From Dicyema japonicum (lineage: Eukaryota > Dicyemida > Rhombozoa > Dicyemidae): 64,000 nt of DNA. The stretch is from NCBI GenBank assembly GCA_011109175.1, contig RDEW01000007.1, forward strand, positions 1,675,842-1,739,841. Reading direction: 5' to 3'. A model generated the notes under the pieces. The model was not told the DNA's origin. It was given only the letters and a program-made list of their open reading frames with translations, and did not search any database. Shown one piece after another: positions 1 to 12,304 of the stretch (positions are counted from its first letter, which is position 1; the number at the start of each line of letters is the position of its first letter). The translations under genes and the position numbers were made by a program.

Positions 1-369
1 TTTTATCGCCCCTTATTTCACAAGTTAAAAAGTTATTACCACGTACAGAAATTATTTAAGAAATATTTTTGTTTTATTTAAAAATCATAATTTTAATGAA
101 ATCTCTGTGGTTTATGAGTATTCACAAGATTTTCTAAATTTGCCTTTTTTTGTAAGTTCAATCTTTACATCTCCTCTTGTGCATTTATTTTGTTTCGTTT
201 TTTCCCGATGACATTTTTTCCTATACTCAAAGGTATTTAGAAGTTGACCTTGTGACTATTTCTACTTGTCTTCCGACTTCATTAATGAAGAATTTGTAAT
301 TAATGTTCGTAAAATCAATAATTCTCAGTGAAACTCCAAAATATGAAAGTTTTGAATGATATCTTAGCG
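1..369. other. AT-rich sequence without a gene
   Basis: No convincing coding frame, RNA or repeat is visible. The short minus-strand frame around 227-442 overlaps the tail of the LINE endonuclease fragment and is not a gene of its own. Confidence 0.5.
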
Positions 370-1172
370 TGAACTTTATAATCCTATTGAGATCTCTCTG
401 AGTGTAGTCTTCAAAAGGTGAAACCTCATCACCCTTTGCCACATTCTGAATTGCTTTACTTGTCCAGTGGAGCTGTTTCGATCCAGTTTCGTATGTACTC
501 GTTCCATCACAATTTGGTTGTGGTCACTTCTCGTTTCGTATAAGACTGACCATGCAATCTTCGATGCAAGTGGAGCAGAACAGAGAGTCACGACAGGTAA
601 AGTTTCTCTGAATGGTGTCCTTTTGTTTTTTGAAGGATCGTTCAAAATCGTTGGAGTGTCCGAGAAGACAGCCAAAGGGGATGCTTGGCATTGACATTCA
701 GGTCCACGCAGATGATGAACTCATCGAAAATAGTCAATCTTAAAGAATTGGATTATCATAGCCCTTGGGGGCATGAGTCAGGAGGAGGAACGTAGACGTT
801 CATAAGAAATAGACTTCCATTTGTTGTATTCAATGAGATTACGATTACTTCAGTAACCTCATCATCCCCAATGCACTGTTTCACCACTTAAGTGATGTCC
901 TCGCATTTCAGATTTTATAGAGTTATTAGGCCTCCGCCTTTTCTATATTTCCTGTCCATCCTAATAGACCTGTAGCCGGGGAATAAAGGAGTAGGATCAT
1001 TCATGCAGAGTTTAGTTTCTTGAATCATAGCCACGTCGATCTTCTGATTTTCCAGGATTGAACGGAGTTCCCTGATCTTGCCTTTAGTCCATTGATGTTC
1101 AATTGGAGAGCAGCAAATTTCCTTTCTCCACGGTGGGCTGAGGAGGAATGGACTAATTTTAAAACATATCAC
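370..1172 (-). mobile_element. APE-type LINE, endonuclease fragment
   Basis: Read on the minus strand this encodes both ends of an APE-like endonuclease domain of a non-LTR retrotransposon. The N-terminal part (about 1172-915) has the IDVAMIQETKL strand with the catalytic Glu. The C-terminal part (about 675-400) has the SDHNQI motif holding the terminal catalytic His. Frames change between the two parts, so the copy is broken. The same domain occurs at 17.9-18.3 kb and 61.1-61.7 kb, which makes this one family. It lies directly downstream (minus sense) of the 3' end of another copy at 1290-1680. Confidence 0.75.
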
Positions 1173-1289
1173 CGGGGGGTCGACGATGACCCCGGGAGGA
1201 GGTCTAATGGTCCTCTTTGGGTGGGCATTAGGTTCTTCCTGAGCGTTTCCAAAATTTGTCGAATTGCTGAACTACATAACGCCACGTTT

Positions 1290-1680
1290 AATTTTTTTAA
1301 CCCCGAAAAGGGAACACCAAGAAAGAAGGAGTAAACAACTAATTAAGTGATCCGGTACGCCTCAACATGATCGAGAGTTTTTCCTATGTTCCTCCAGAGT
1401 ACCCACGGCTTTCCTGGATAGACGACGATCATCTTTCATTAGAGTTTGAAGAGGGGTGGGTTTTTCCCAATTTCGTGTATTTGAGGCCTCTAGCCTTGAA
1501 TGAAAGAATCGACTTGTTTCTTGACCGCACAGACCGATGAAGCCGAGTTATTTTTGATTGCGGCGTGTCAAGCATTGGGGAAAAGATCGGGGGTAGATTT
1601 GTTAGACGTGCAAGTTTGCCTGTTAAGAGTTGATCTTGTATGAATTGGATATTGAAACTCCATAGGCCCATGAGACACAA
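1290..1680 (-). mobile_element. APE-type LINE, 3' end fragment
   Basis: The minus-strand frame ends in a C-terminal segment that resembles the last residues of the better copy at 15.8-18.3 kb: an arginine-rich stretch, a Gly-Gly-Thr, then RRTG before the stop. It is followed at about 1300-1330 by the CTTTCTTGGTGTTCCC-type 3' UTR seen at other copies (15.78 kb, 57.16 kb, 60.9 kb). Similarity is weak in the body of the fragment, so its upper limit is approximate. Confidence 0.5.
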
Positions 1681-1784
1681 GCAGTTAATTAAAAAAAGTA
1701 CATTTTCAACATAAGGAGATAATCATTTAATTTTGATGAAATTAAATTAAATTAATATTTAATGAGTGTTTAAAATATTTAATT

Positions 1785-2646
1785 ATGAGGATTCTTGTTG
1801 GATGTAAGCGAGTCATCGACTTTGCCGTAAAAGTATATGTAAGTGTAAACATAACAGGTTCGTCTAACTCCCGACAGATCGGCTGTGCTGACGGAAGGAG
1901 TGAAGCATTCGATGAATCCCTTTGATGAAGTGGCTTTGGAAGAGGCCATAAAGCTGAAAGAGATGGGTCACGCATCTGAAATTCTGGCAGTTTCATGTGG
2001 TCCTAAGGAATGCAAAGTAATTTTATTAATAAAGTTTAGGAAACATTAAGGACTGCTTTAGCCATGGGGGCTGATCGAGCGGTGCACGTGCAGATGGGAT
2101 CAGTCTCAGGTTCTTAAGGCAGAGTCGTTGTTTTTTCGCCAAAATCTTTGCAAAAATGGTAAAATCTGAGAATATTGATCTTGTTTTGTTGGGAAAACAG
2201 GCCATCGACACAGACAGTGGTCAGACTTCCCCAATGTTGGCTTCTTTGCTAGGCTGGCCTCAAGTATTGAGAGTCCACTCATATTCAGGCTACCGTGGCG
2301 TCGAAAATAGAGCTTATGGAAGAGGGAAAGTTTAAAGTTGTCAGAGAAATTGATTCCGGACTTGAAACATTGGAGATCAAACTTCCCTGTGTGATCTCTG
2401 CTGATTTACGATTAAATGTTCCTCGTTATGCCACCCTTCCTAATATTATGGTTAACGCTGATTTATTATTCAAAGAAAGCAAAGAAGAAGCCATTAAGTG
2501 AGGTCACCTTGGAGGAGTTGGAGATTCCAGTCGGGAATCATTTTGAAATAAAAGAATTGAAAATGCCAGAGAATAAGAGATCTAAAATGATGCTTGGGGA
2601 TGCCAAGGCTCTATTTGATCGACTTAGAGATGACGGACATATTTAA
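1785..2646 (+). CDS. ETFB: Electron transfer flavoprotein beta subunit
   Basis: ETFB forms the mitochondrial heterodimer with ETFA that passes electrons from acyl-CoA and other matrix dehydrogenases to ETF-ubiquinone oxidoreductase. The spliced product starts [16 protein letters not shown] and carries the family blocks [67 protein letters not shown] and RYATLPNIM (ETF-beta signature region). Exons: 1785-1832, 1858-2016, 2040-2263, 2289-2450, 2476-2646; introns are 25, 23, 25 and 25 nt, GT-AG. The product is about 253 aa, close to the usual 255. The frame breaks within exon 3 between about 2085 and 2136 (a CACGTG and a run of six T lie there). Removing one base at each end restores alignment, so I suspect sequence errors rather than a pseudogene. 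Confidence 0.92.
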
Positions 2647-3670
2647 CCACTTTACTAATTTATAATTCGATTATTTTATGTTTAGACGACATTACAACAG
2701 CGTAGTGTATTCAACGCTTTTTGAGCTCAAAGCATCGGGTTTCCAAATTCTACGAGTTTTCTAGAAAGGGAAGACGAGGAATTTCAGCCTTCATTTTATG
2801 CAATAAAATTTTTCCAATAGTATATTTGTCCTTTTAGTTAAAAGTCTTTATTTTTTCTTTAAAAATGCTGTGTCATTAATATTATTATTAATGAGTAGGG
2901 CAACCAAATGCTATGAAATCATATTTTTTTTAAACTATTTTTTTTAAAAATACACCTGTGATGCCTGTCGCGCTTAAAGTCTTCATATCTAGTTCGCTCA
3001 CTTTTTCGGAAATATTTTTATTTGTTCAAAACTTTATTTTATTTAAGAAAGAATTTATTTTGCGCGGTAAAGCCAAATCGTTATGTTTTTTATGAGGTCG
3101 AATAGTAATCAGGTTTATTTCTATTTTTTGAAATTTTTAATTGCCATTCATGCAGCAAAAGTTAGCTTCTCTCACAAATTTATATGCCCAAAGTGCAGAC
3201 TGCCTGAATGACCACAAAACTTACGGTTCTGTAGGAAGCTGTGGGCTTACATTTATATACTGAGGATACATTCATATCCATATGAAGATTTTTAAGGGCA
3301 TCAAAAAGACAGCTTTAGAAAATCTTATAAGTTGGTTTCCTTAATTAGAGTCTCATTTTGTATTTTGACGTCCTTATTTTTCTGTTATTGTATGAATTAA
3401 CAAAGTTAATCACTCCTAGGTAATATTTGCTGAAGCATCTGGAGAACTATGGGAATCGCTGGTGATCATTTGATATGAGTCCAGAAAAGTCACTTAATTT
3501 ATTAATTGCAGGATCACTGACAAGATAGCAGTTAACGACTAGTCAATTGTATTTAGTTCTCATAATCAGAGTCAAATGAGACAAGTTCATTAAAAACTAA
3601 TATTAAAACTGCATTTTACGAAGAGTCACTAATCGATGAGGGAGAACCAAGGATTGCTCTTCACTTCATA
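2647..3670. other. AT-rich intergenic stretch
   Basis: About 1 kb after ETFB with long A/T runs and no conserved frame, RNA or recognisable repeat. Confidence 0.5.
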
Positions 3671-3674
3671 TGTT

Positions 3675-3806
3675 AATTGTGAGTCCTTTTATAGACGAAC
3701 AGATTCTCCAGTGAGATGCTCACTGATGACGGCGTCACTCGTCAAGCCAAAGCATCGTAGATGCGTGGAACCTTCAGCCAGAATGTACAGCCGCTAGATT
3801 AGAACT
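3675..3806 (-). repeat. tRNA-derived SINE, 5'-truncated copy
   Basis: On the minus strand this holds the common SINE body: a GAAGGTTCCACGCATCTACG block, then GAGTGACGCCGTCATCAGTG and a short hairpin-forming TCACTG, and an end near CTATAAAAGGACTCAC. The tRNA-like head is mostly decayed. Other copies lie at 6.3, 9.0, 14.5, 41.9, 43.7 and 52.4 kb. Confidence 0.7.
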
Positions 3807-3955
3807 AGGGACATCAAAAAAAATTTTACTCGAAACGTGTTTATTATTTTTTTGTTTGATCTGAAAGTTCACTAACACAGAAAGCTCATTTTTATGCAAG
3901 AAATTGTTAGCCAATTAAGGTCTCTAATAATAGCGGACAAAATATTTTTTGATTA

Positions 3956-5784
3956 CAGTCAAACCCCTCTAACCGATTCCTCTCGGACCGACAGAATTGT
4001 CCGGTATAGAGGGGAGGCCGGTATATTGAACAAGTCATTAAATTTACTTATAACGAAAAAGTGAAACAGTAAAATTAATAGAAATCTGTCAATAAGGATT
4101 GCCTCGTATTTAGCTTCGATTCAGCAATCGCTTTATTGTTCAGATAGATCAGTCTGTTGACGGGATCGAGTAATGCAGGGTCTTGAGTGCAAGCAAAGTG
4201 GCAGATTTGGTCTAACATTTGTTAAACATTTGTGCGTGTTAATTTTTCTATATGTTTTGGCTCTGATTGCTTATCAGAATCTGAGTCACTGTCATTATCT
4301 TCAGAAGCTGAGACTGTTTGGTATTGCTCAACTAGGGATGATTCCCAATCTTTAGGATTTTCAGTGGGTAGTTCCAAGTCTAAGTTGACAAATTCTTCTT
4401 CTGTCATTGGATTATCGACTAGTCTATTCATGAGGAGTATGAACAGTAAATTGTTTTCAGGATTGTCGTTTATATATATTTTGACTGGAATGCCACACTT
4501 ATTAAAGCAGAGGGAGATTGTGTTTGATTTCACGTCCATCCAAGCTGTGCTAATCCACCGGATAGCATCCAAAGAAATTTTTTTGCAAGTGGTGTCGCAT
4601 TGGTTTCTGTGTCCATTTAGGCAAAAGGTTGAGTCATTAGTAGTCTTCTGCATCATTCTTTAAATGACCGAATAATTCCTCAATCCAGAGGCTGTATGAC
4701 ACTAGTTGTGCTAACTGGAAGAATTCTGAGTTCCACGTTGGAATATTTTACGTTTGGTGAATGTGATGCTGCATTATTCAAAAACATAATAATTTTTCGT
4801 TTCTGGCGCATCATCTGCATGTTTCTTGCAACCATTTTGAAAACAATTTCGATGTCATCCAGGCTGTAACGTTGGAGCAGTAAATGACAAGTAATTTATT
4901 CAGATTAATATTCTTTAAACATCGGGGTTTTCGAGACTTGCCAATTGCAATTGCCTTTAGCTTTTCTCCTGTCGAACTGCATGCAAGCATTACAGTAAAA
5001 CGTTCCTTCGACTTCTTTGATCCACTATGATGATTACCTCTTACTGACAGTGCTTTATCAGGAAGGACACGATATAATAGTCCGGCTTCGTCGCAGTTAA
5101 ATGTATCCTCTGGTCGATATCCCTCAATTAGAAAAGGTACACTTTCCATCCAGTCAGAAACAACATCACTGTCAACATTTGCTTTTTCACCACTGATACA
5201 GTATGACTAGATTGAGTAATGAGACTTCCACCTGCATAACCAGCCAGTGGAAGCTTTAAAATCATTTTCGCCCAGTGCTTTAGCAAACTCTGTAGCTTTT
5301 GCGATAATAATTGGTCCTGACAAACAAAAGTTTTTGGAACGTGTATCTGGAACCACTCCTAAGTGATTTTATTAAAATTTTCAAATTTACAGTTGTTGTC
5401 AAAACGTTTTTTAGCAGAATTTTTGAATAATTCCAAATAAATATCAGCCTTTTTAAGTATGTCTGATACAGTGCTGCATCCAACTCATACTTCTTGCTGA
5501 GAAATTTTTGTGTCGGCTTAGGTATTTGGTTCGATTCATTTATTATTTGAATTTTCTTCTTTAAAGACAATTCGCAACGTAATCGTTTTCTTTGCGGAGC
5601 TATCATTTTTTAGTTTTTGATTTTCTGTCGAGTTGTTCGCAATAATCTCTATCGTTGTTCGCATTCAAGGTTAAAGACGATTAATAGGATTAGATCAAAG
5701 ATTGATGTCAGAAGACCGTTTATGATAAAAGAAAATTCAAGTTGGGACCACAAAATACGGCCGGTATTCGGAATAGAGGAGATG
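3956..5784 (-). mobile_element. Tigger/pogo-like DNA transposon, degenerate
   Basis: Three minus-strand coding blocks lie in the order of a Tigger/jerky-type transposase. An N-terminal CENP-B/pogo helix-turn-helix (5606 to about 5450, with LSLKKKIQIIN and KPTQKFLSKKYELD) comes first. A DDE_1 catalytic core follows (5149-4811, starting at the FNCDEAGLLYRVLPDK block with the first Asp). The C-terminal part (4656-4222, DAIRWISTAWMDVKSNTI) completes it. Frames are interrupted. Imperfect inverted ends sit at 3956 (starting CAGTCAAACCCCTCTA) and 5784, each next to a TA dinucleotide, the expected target duplication of this superfamily. Confidence 0.8.
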
Positions 5785-5786
5785 TA

Positions 5787-6340
5787 ATCGAGAAGTCGTC
5801 AAGCCAATCTTATCGCAGACCATTTAGTTAAGTTCTTTAATGTTTATGCTACATCAATTCCTCCTTTTGGGACCTCCTAAGAAGACCTTTGGATAGGTTA
5901 ATTATTGATTCTTCTCTTTGACATTGTATGAGAGTTACTATTGCAGCAAATTATTTGGGGGTGATAGACTATTCTAAGAACAGAACGTTAAGATTATTCA
6001 ATTGAGGAAGCATTTTTGGACCTCAACAGATTCACTTACAAAACATATCCTTACTAAATTAATGAATTTATTTCCAAAAACTTCAAATGACAGGGATTTT
6101 GAAAATACTAAATTTCCGTTAAAGTGGAAAAACTTAATAAATATAGCCTAAAAATAATTCACATGAGGATTGCTTACTGTTGTAAGAATAATAACAACAC
6201 AGTCCTTCCGCCAAGGAGTAGTAGTGCTTCTATTATTAATCCTCAGCTTAGGCAGAACTCACAATTTATTTAAGAACAGCCATACTAATTAATCCTGGAC
6301 AGTTATTCCAAGGCATTGAAAATGTTCTTGGTTTCTCGTT
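5787..6340. other. Unannotated intergenic stretch
   Basis: No gene is visible. A short segment near 6210-6290 faintly resembles the 3' end of the RTE-like LINE seen at 14.3 and 58.0 kb (TTATTAAT and CATACTAATTAAT blocks), too weak to call. Confidence 0.4.
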
Positions 6341-6342
6341 CT

Positions 6343-6470
6343 TTTTTTGTGTGCGAGTCCCAGAAGACATTCCGGTTCCGTAGTGATGAAACACTGAACG
6401 GCGTCACTCATCAACTCAGACGCAGATTCGTGGAAGCTGTAGAAACTTCAGGATTATGTTGCTTGAGATA
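6343..6470 (-). repeat. tRNA-derived SINE fragment
   Basis: Minus-strand body of the same SINE family: GAGTGACGCCGTTCAGTG followed by the CATTCC/TTCCGG spacer and the GGACTCGCACAC end, then an A-rich tail complement. The head is lost. Confidence 0.6.
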
Positions 6471-6479
6471 AATTGATCT

Positions 6480-7121
6480 AAAAAATATAAAATAATTATT
6501 AAAACTCCTAACTGTGTTTTGTCGTCAAAAATAATAAGATAAATGCCATATGCTTGAATTTACCTCATAAATAGACTAAATCACTTGCGAACCTGTCCTG
6601 GGCTTAATTTACCTCGTAATAGACTTACTTTCTGTCAATTAAGACCAATCCTTCGGCGACCAGAAAGCTACTCATGCTACTTTACAATAATTGTTGACAC
6701 ACAAACCTTCAACTGTGTAATAATTTTATAACGACTAACCTAATTTCAGTTTAACTGAAATAACATACAGCTTTCAGCACCTTGTTTATTAGGCAGGGGG
6801 CTTCCGGAAAACTACTAGAAAAAAACTTGGAATGTAATTCTAGATTACTGCTAAAAATTGAGCATTAAAATCTTTAGGTAATTCTTATTCTAATTTTGTA
6901 GAAGGAATCCCCACATGTTTCCCTGCCCGACCAGTGGACTACGCGGCTTACAGGGACTTTCCTTAAAGTTAGGTTGAGTTATACATTAGTCCTATTTACT
7001 AGCTTAGACATTCTTTACAAGTAAATGGCGATTAAATCGATAAATGCCAATCGAAGAAAAATTCTAAATTAGGCAACCGATAGTTGAGATATAAATAAGA
7101 AGGTTACCAACGACCGGCAAA
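6480..7121. promoter_or_regulatory. Actin upstream region
   Basis: About 640 bp upstream of the actin start with no coding frame. No clear TATA box or initiator can be fixed by eye, although an AT-rich ATATAAATAA lies about 30-40 bp before the ATG. The promoter call rests only on position. Confidence 0.3.
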
Positions 7122-8328
<1,207 letters not shown>

Positions 8329-8428
8329 ATTTGTTTGGTTGATTATATTTTACTAATCCTTCTTTCCTTTTAATCTTTGGTTTTCTTTAAATGGTTCACG
8401 TTATGTGGGTTGGTGTAATAGACTGATT

Positions 8429-8465
8429 AATAAAATAAGAGTCAATACAGATCGGTCTCAATAAA
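8429..8465 (+). terminator. Actin poly(A) signals
   Basis: Two AATAAA hexamers, at 8429-8434 and 8460-8465, lie about 100 and 130 bp after the actin stop. One or both probably direct cleavage and polyadenylation. Confidence 0.55.
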
Positions 8466-8469
8466 GAGT

Positions 8470-8969
8470 TGATTGAGGATCGATACAGTTGACCTCCCAT
8501 ACTAGTGGCTTCCTCTCTTGGAATGATTGTAATTCTATCTGGCCGTATTAAGTCTAATTTAAGTTGACTTTTTTAATTACTTTCGGGTTAAAGGCTTTGG
8601 ATTTGACTCCTACGAGGGTTAAATGCCATTTGGTGTTAAAGGCTCTGGTTTGTAGTTTTTTAGTACAAAAGTTTTCTTAGTTTATGGTTGTGACTTGTTT
8701 AATAAGCTTATCTGTCTCCTTAATATGAGTCTTCTAACTTTTCTAAGGAGAATTTATATTTCTCAAATTTGACTCACTGTGTGTGTCATGTTCCTTACGC
8801 AGGATCAATTTTACTGATATCTTGGAGTGTCCGTGTACGGCAGTTATGTTTTTAAGCCACCGGTTTCTTCCACGTGAAGAGACAAGGGATAAATAAACGC
8901 CACAGTCCCATTGGTTATATTCCACAATTTCATTATTTGACAAATAATCGATCATAAACAAATTTTAAT
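8470..8969. other. Intergenic stretch after actin
   Basis: No supported gene. A minus-strand frame of about 70 codons (8743-8961) has no recognisable similarity. Confidence 0.45.
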
Positions 8970-9127
8970 CGGCATTGAGGCCCCTGGTTCGAATCCTACT
9001 GCTGTACATTCCGGCTGAAGGTTCCACCATCTTCGAAGCATTGGCTTGAAGAGTGACGCCGTCATCATTGAAAAATCACTGTGCACGAATCGTCTATAAA
9101 AGACTCACACGCACAAAAATAAAAAAA
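8970..9127 (+). repeat. tRNA-derived SINE
   Basis: Plus-strand copy. A B-box-like GGTTCGAATCC at about 8982 comes first, then CATTCCGGCTGAAGGTTCCA, the conserved GAGTGACGCCGTCATCA, a TCACTG arm, GTCTATAAAAGACTCACACG and an A-rich tail. The A-box part of the head is not clear. Confidence 0.75.
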
Positions 9128-9384
9128 TTAAAGACCATTTCTTGGTTCGCTACGATTACTTAGCATTTCATTACTTAAAGTGTGTCCTGTCTGAATGGAG
9201 CTATAGGTAATATGGCTTCTGCGTGAAGTGCAGTATTATATGAGGATTCTATTCAGCTCTAGGCTTTAAAATAAAAGAAATCGATGGTTTAATGGTAAAG
9301 TCGCAGAATAAAAAATATACATTTAGACCGATTATAGTTTTTTAGAGCAACATGTGCCAAAAATTTCTAACCAGTGATCCACTT

Positions 9385-9920
9385 TTACTTTTTTCCCTTA
9401 TCTAAAATAGATGGTACAAAGCACATGTGCAAGTGATACATGGGTCGACGTATTGTTTGTATAATTATTCTTGAGTGGTTTCCGATCATCAAAGAGAGGC
9501 TTTTCACTAGAATTGTCTTGTATTTTGTCAGCATATCGACGTGCGTTGAGAAGCACACGCGTACATCAAGGGTTACCCCCAAGATTTTTAGGATTGCTAA
9601 AGGGATTATGCCATTGTTTGCATTTAGATCGACTGTTCGTCTTCCCAATCTATTTCCTGATGCGAAAGGAAAGTAATAGACTTTTCTTTGGTAGTCGATT
9701 CTCCTACTGGATATTTCAATCCTCAGAGGCCTGGAAGATATCATTGGCGTATGCAACGGGAATATCATTTTCACTACCCAATTTAGGGAAGTCCGCCAAC
9801 ACTAGCCATCTATTTCTTATGCACGCGCCTTGTAGAGTCATCCATTCCGTATAAATAGTGAGAAGATCATGGGTATCTAAAATGACGGGACAATGCACTT
9901 GATGTCCTATCAATCCCATT
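9385..9920 (-). mobile_element. APE-type LINE, RT palm-to-thumb fragment
   Basis: Minus-strand frames include a decayed catalytic box (AYANDIF in place of YADD, about 9750) and downstream the ILGVTLDVRVCFSTHVD block typical of the RT thumb of Jockey/CR1-like elements. The fragment is frame-broken and old compared with the 15.8-18.3 kb copy. Confidence 0.65.
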
Positions 9921-10419
9921 CTATTGTATTCAATCCTATCAATACTTTCCTATTCTGTTCTATCCTTTTTTTGATTTCCTTGTTCTACTATGGGTAATAG
10001 TCCAATGTTACCAGTACATCCATAGGAAATGCCACCTTACAAAAGCACGGAAATTGTGGGTCTTCTGTCTGCTGTTTTTTTATATTGGCTGCGTTAAACT
10101 AAGATAATTCTGGAAATCTTAAATACCTGGACTTTCCATTTATGCACTTTTTCGGTCCGTCCGAAAAATGTTTTCTCTCTGATTTTGCCATTCCATGCTA
10201 CCAGTCGTCCATCGCAAGAAGCCGTGGCTAAACCAACTCAATTTTATTCCTGCCACGGATTGAGTCTGAACCTTGCACTTGAAGCGGATGTGCAGCAGTG
10301 AACAGCAAACGGGCTTGGTGTTCTGAAGATCTTTACCTCTCAAAGTACTGAGATAAAATCCTTTGTAAAAAAAACTAAATTAACTTGAAACGTGCGCAGA
10401 TACCCATCATAGCACATTC

Positions 10420-10560
10420 TGAATGCAGAGTCTGCTGAGAATTTGTGGTCTTGGCTCAATGCCTTCCCTGTACGGGAAGTTGGTACTCTGCTTGACGGGA
10501 ATACAATCCGCGTTGGAGTTCCTCTTCGGCTAGGTCTTGACATCTGCTTTGAACATTGAT
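10420..10560 (+). mobile_element. REL-endonuclease LINE fragment
   Basis: Plus-strand translation gives SWLNAFPVREVGTLLDGNTI and then RVGVPLRLGLDICFEH, matching the segment just before the Cys/His box of the long copy (GAWLDALPSSSLGTLLDDDC at 38.73 kb). The reading frame stops at 10557, where the Cys cluster should begin. Confidence 0.7.
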
Positions 10561-11170
10561 GCGATGTGGTGGATGGTTAACAGGAAAGGACTACACCCAG
10601 TGTCATGGTGACAGATTCTCTCTTCACGCTATGTTAAAACGCGACTGTCATGAGAGCTACGTAAAACGCCAGGTTCGTCTGATTTATCAGGTTAATTTTG
10701 CGGGAAACGGAAGGGGGAACTTAAATGATGCGATGGCTTTTCCAGAACATTGGGCTTGCGATTATGAGAAGTTACTCCCATTGCGTGATCAATGCAGGCT
10801 ATAATGGAGACCTGTCATTAAATTAAAATTAATTTCCAAAGACCAAGGGTAACCAAGCTAACTAACTCCTCGATCCTGACTCGTTCAAGCAGTCCAGAAC
10901 TTGTCACCAGGTACAACGTTGTCCCCGTGGAAGAATTGTTGGATCCTCCTGATGCCGGCAGGTATTGGGCGCCTCCTCAGTAAGGTGGTGGATCCAGTAG
11001 GAAGGAAAATAATTTTGACAAACTATCAACGTAGCCACATGGCGCCACGAGATTTTTAAAACTCAGGATTTATTGACAAATGGAAAAATGTAAAACTCAC
11101 TGAGAATATCGCTAAAGATGTGAATAATATTTTTATTTTTTTAGGCTTTTTAACAGAAATTAAATGAATA
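10561..11170. other. Unannotated stretch with an APE-LINE tail remnant
   Basis: No gene is seen. At about 10837-10870 a GACCAAGGGTAACCAAGC-type sequence resembles the 3' tail of the APE-LINE in plus orientation. The 82-codon frame at 10556-10804 has no similarity. Confidence 0.35.
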
Positions 11171-11175
11171 ATTAT

Positions 11176-11276
11176 ACTTGCCTGTAAGCATCTGTTCTCA
11201 GTTGACCACGAAGTTAAGCCGTTATAGGCTGTGTTAGTACTTGGCTGGGTGACCGCTTGTGAACTCACGTCCTAAG
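11176..11276 (+). rRNA. 5S rRNA-like sequence
   Basis: Holds the 5S internal control region and 3' half in order: GACCACGAAGTTAAGC (box A region), GTTAGTACTTGGCTGGGTGACCGC (box C and loop E region), then GAAC and a CTAAGTTTTT that could pair with the ACTTG at the start and supply a Pol III T-run terminator. The 5' half is about 13 nt shorter than in normal 5S rRNA, so this may be a variant, a pseudogene or a 5S-derived retroposon. A related copy is at 39.5-39.6 kb on the other strand. Confidence 0.6.
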
Positions 11277-11279
11277 TTT

Positions 11280-12300
11280 TTATTTCTGAGGCTCGCACTT
11301 GCTGCAAAGGCTCAATTGGAAAGACAAGATAGGGGCTGACACAGAAACAGCGGAATATAAATTGGATTAGTTTCTAGATTATTTGCGCCAAGCTATATTT
11401 TTTAACTTAATATATATAGAGCGGTTGAGCGGTTTAGAGGGATTCTAAGGCTAAAGAAAGACTCAATTCTCAGGAAATTTGTGTCTGCTTACATATCCTC
11501 ATAAGCCGATTCCTCTATGTTTGGATGGAAAAATGTGCAAGGTTGGCGGAATCATCGAAATCTTATTCAATGTATCAAAAATCGCACAAAAGTATCTGAA
11601 CTTATCTTCAAAGATAACCTTGTAATTTCTTGGAGAGACTTTCTGGTTTAAGTCGGTTGGCGAGCATAACTGTTTCGTATTACTTCTCCTTAACTTACTA
11701 CCAGTCTTTCTTTTAGAAAAATGTTTCATGTTACCTGTCTCATTCATGTCAATGATAGTAGAATTAATTTTCATGTAAGTCGCATACTTTTAGAGAAGAC
11801 TGCCTACAATTGTAGCGAACAGACCCAACCTCTCCTTGTCAAGCGACTAACAAATAGTTCTCTTGGTTGTAGTTACGAGACAATACAAAGTCACGGTTCC
11901 CATATTTTTTTAATCAGGTAGAATTCTTCTGTGCAATGCCTCGCTTTATTAAAGATTTATTTAATTTTATTGTCCGCTTAAAGTCTGTTGAATCCCGCTT
12001 TCATGTCAAAATTTAATACAAGTGATCCATAAAATCACAAACATTTTTCGAAACTGCTAGATTTCCTACACAGCATCATGGGAACTAAATAAATTTTCTC
12101 TATGAAGAATAAGGGAAACAAAATTTCTTAATTTTATTTATCGAAAAGGTAAATTTTAAATTAAAATAAATATGAAATAAATGAATTAAATGAGAAATGA
12201 TAATAAACAATAAAATATTAATATTATTAAATATAAAACTGAATTTGTTAAAGTATTATACAAAAAATAAATTTAAATTACCTCAAATAATTACCTTAGT
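11280..12300. other. AT-rich stretch upstream of GET4
   Basis: About 1 kb. Minus-strand frames at 11499-11774 and a plus frame at 11721-11921 show no family I recognise. The last 200 bp before GET4 are nearly pure A/T. Confidence 0.4.
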
Positions 12301-12304
12301 GTCT

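Noticed and set aside
2082-2109. A 28-nt intron in ETFB that would fix the frame
   Set aside because: It has GT-AG ends but would remove the conserved HV segment after GADRA; a base error is the simpler explanation.
4232-4663. Open plus-strand frame of 143 codons
   Set aside because: Antisense of the Tigger transposase C-terminal part.
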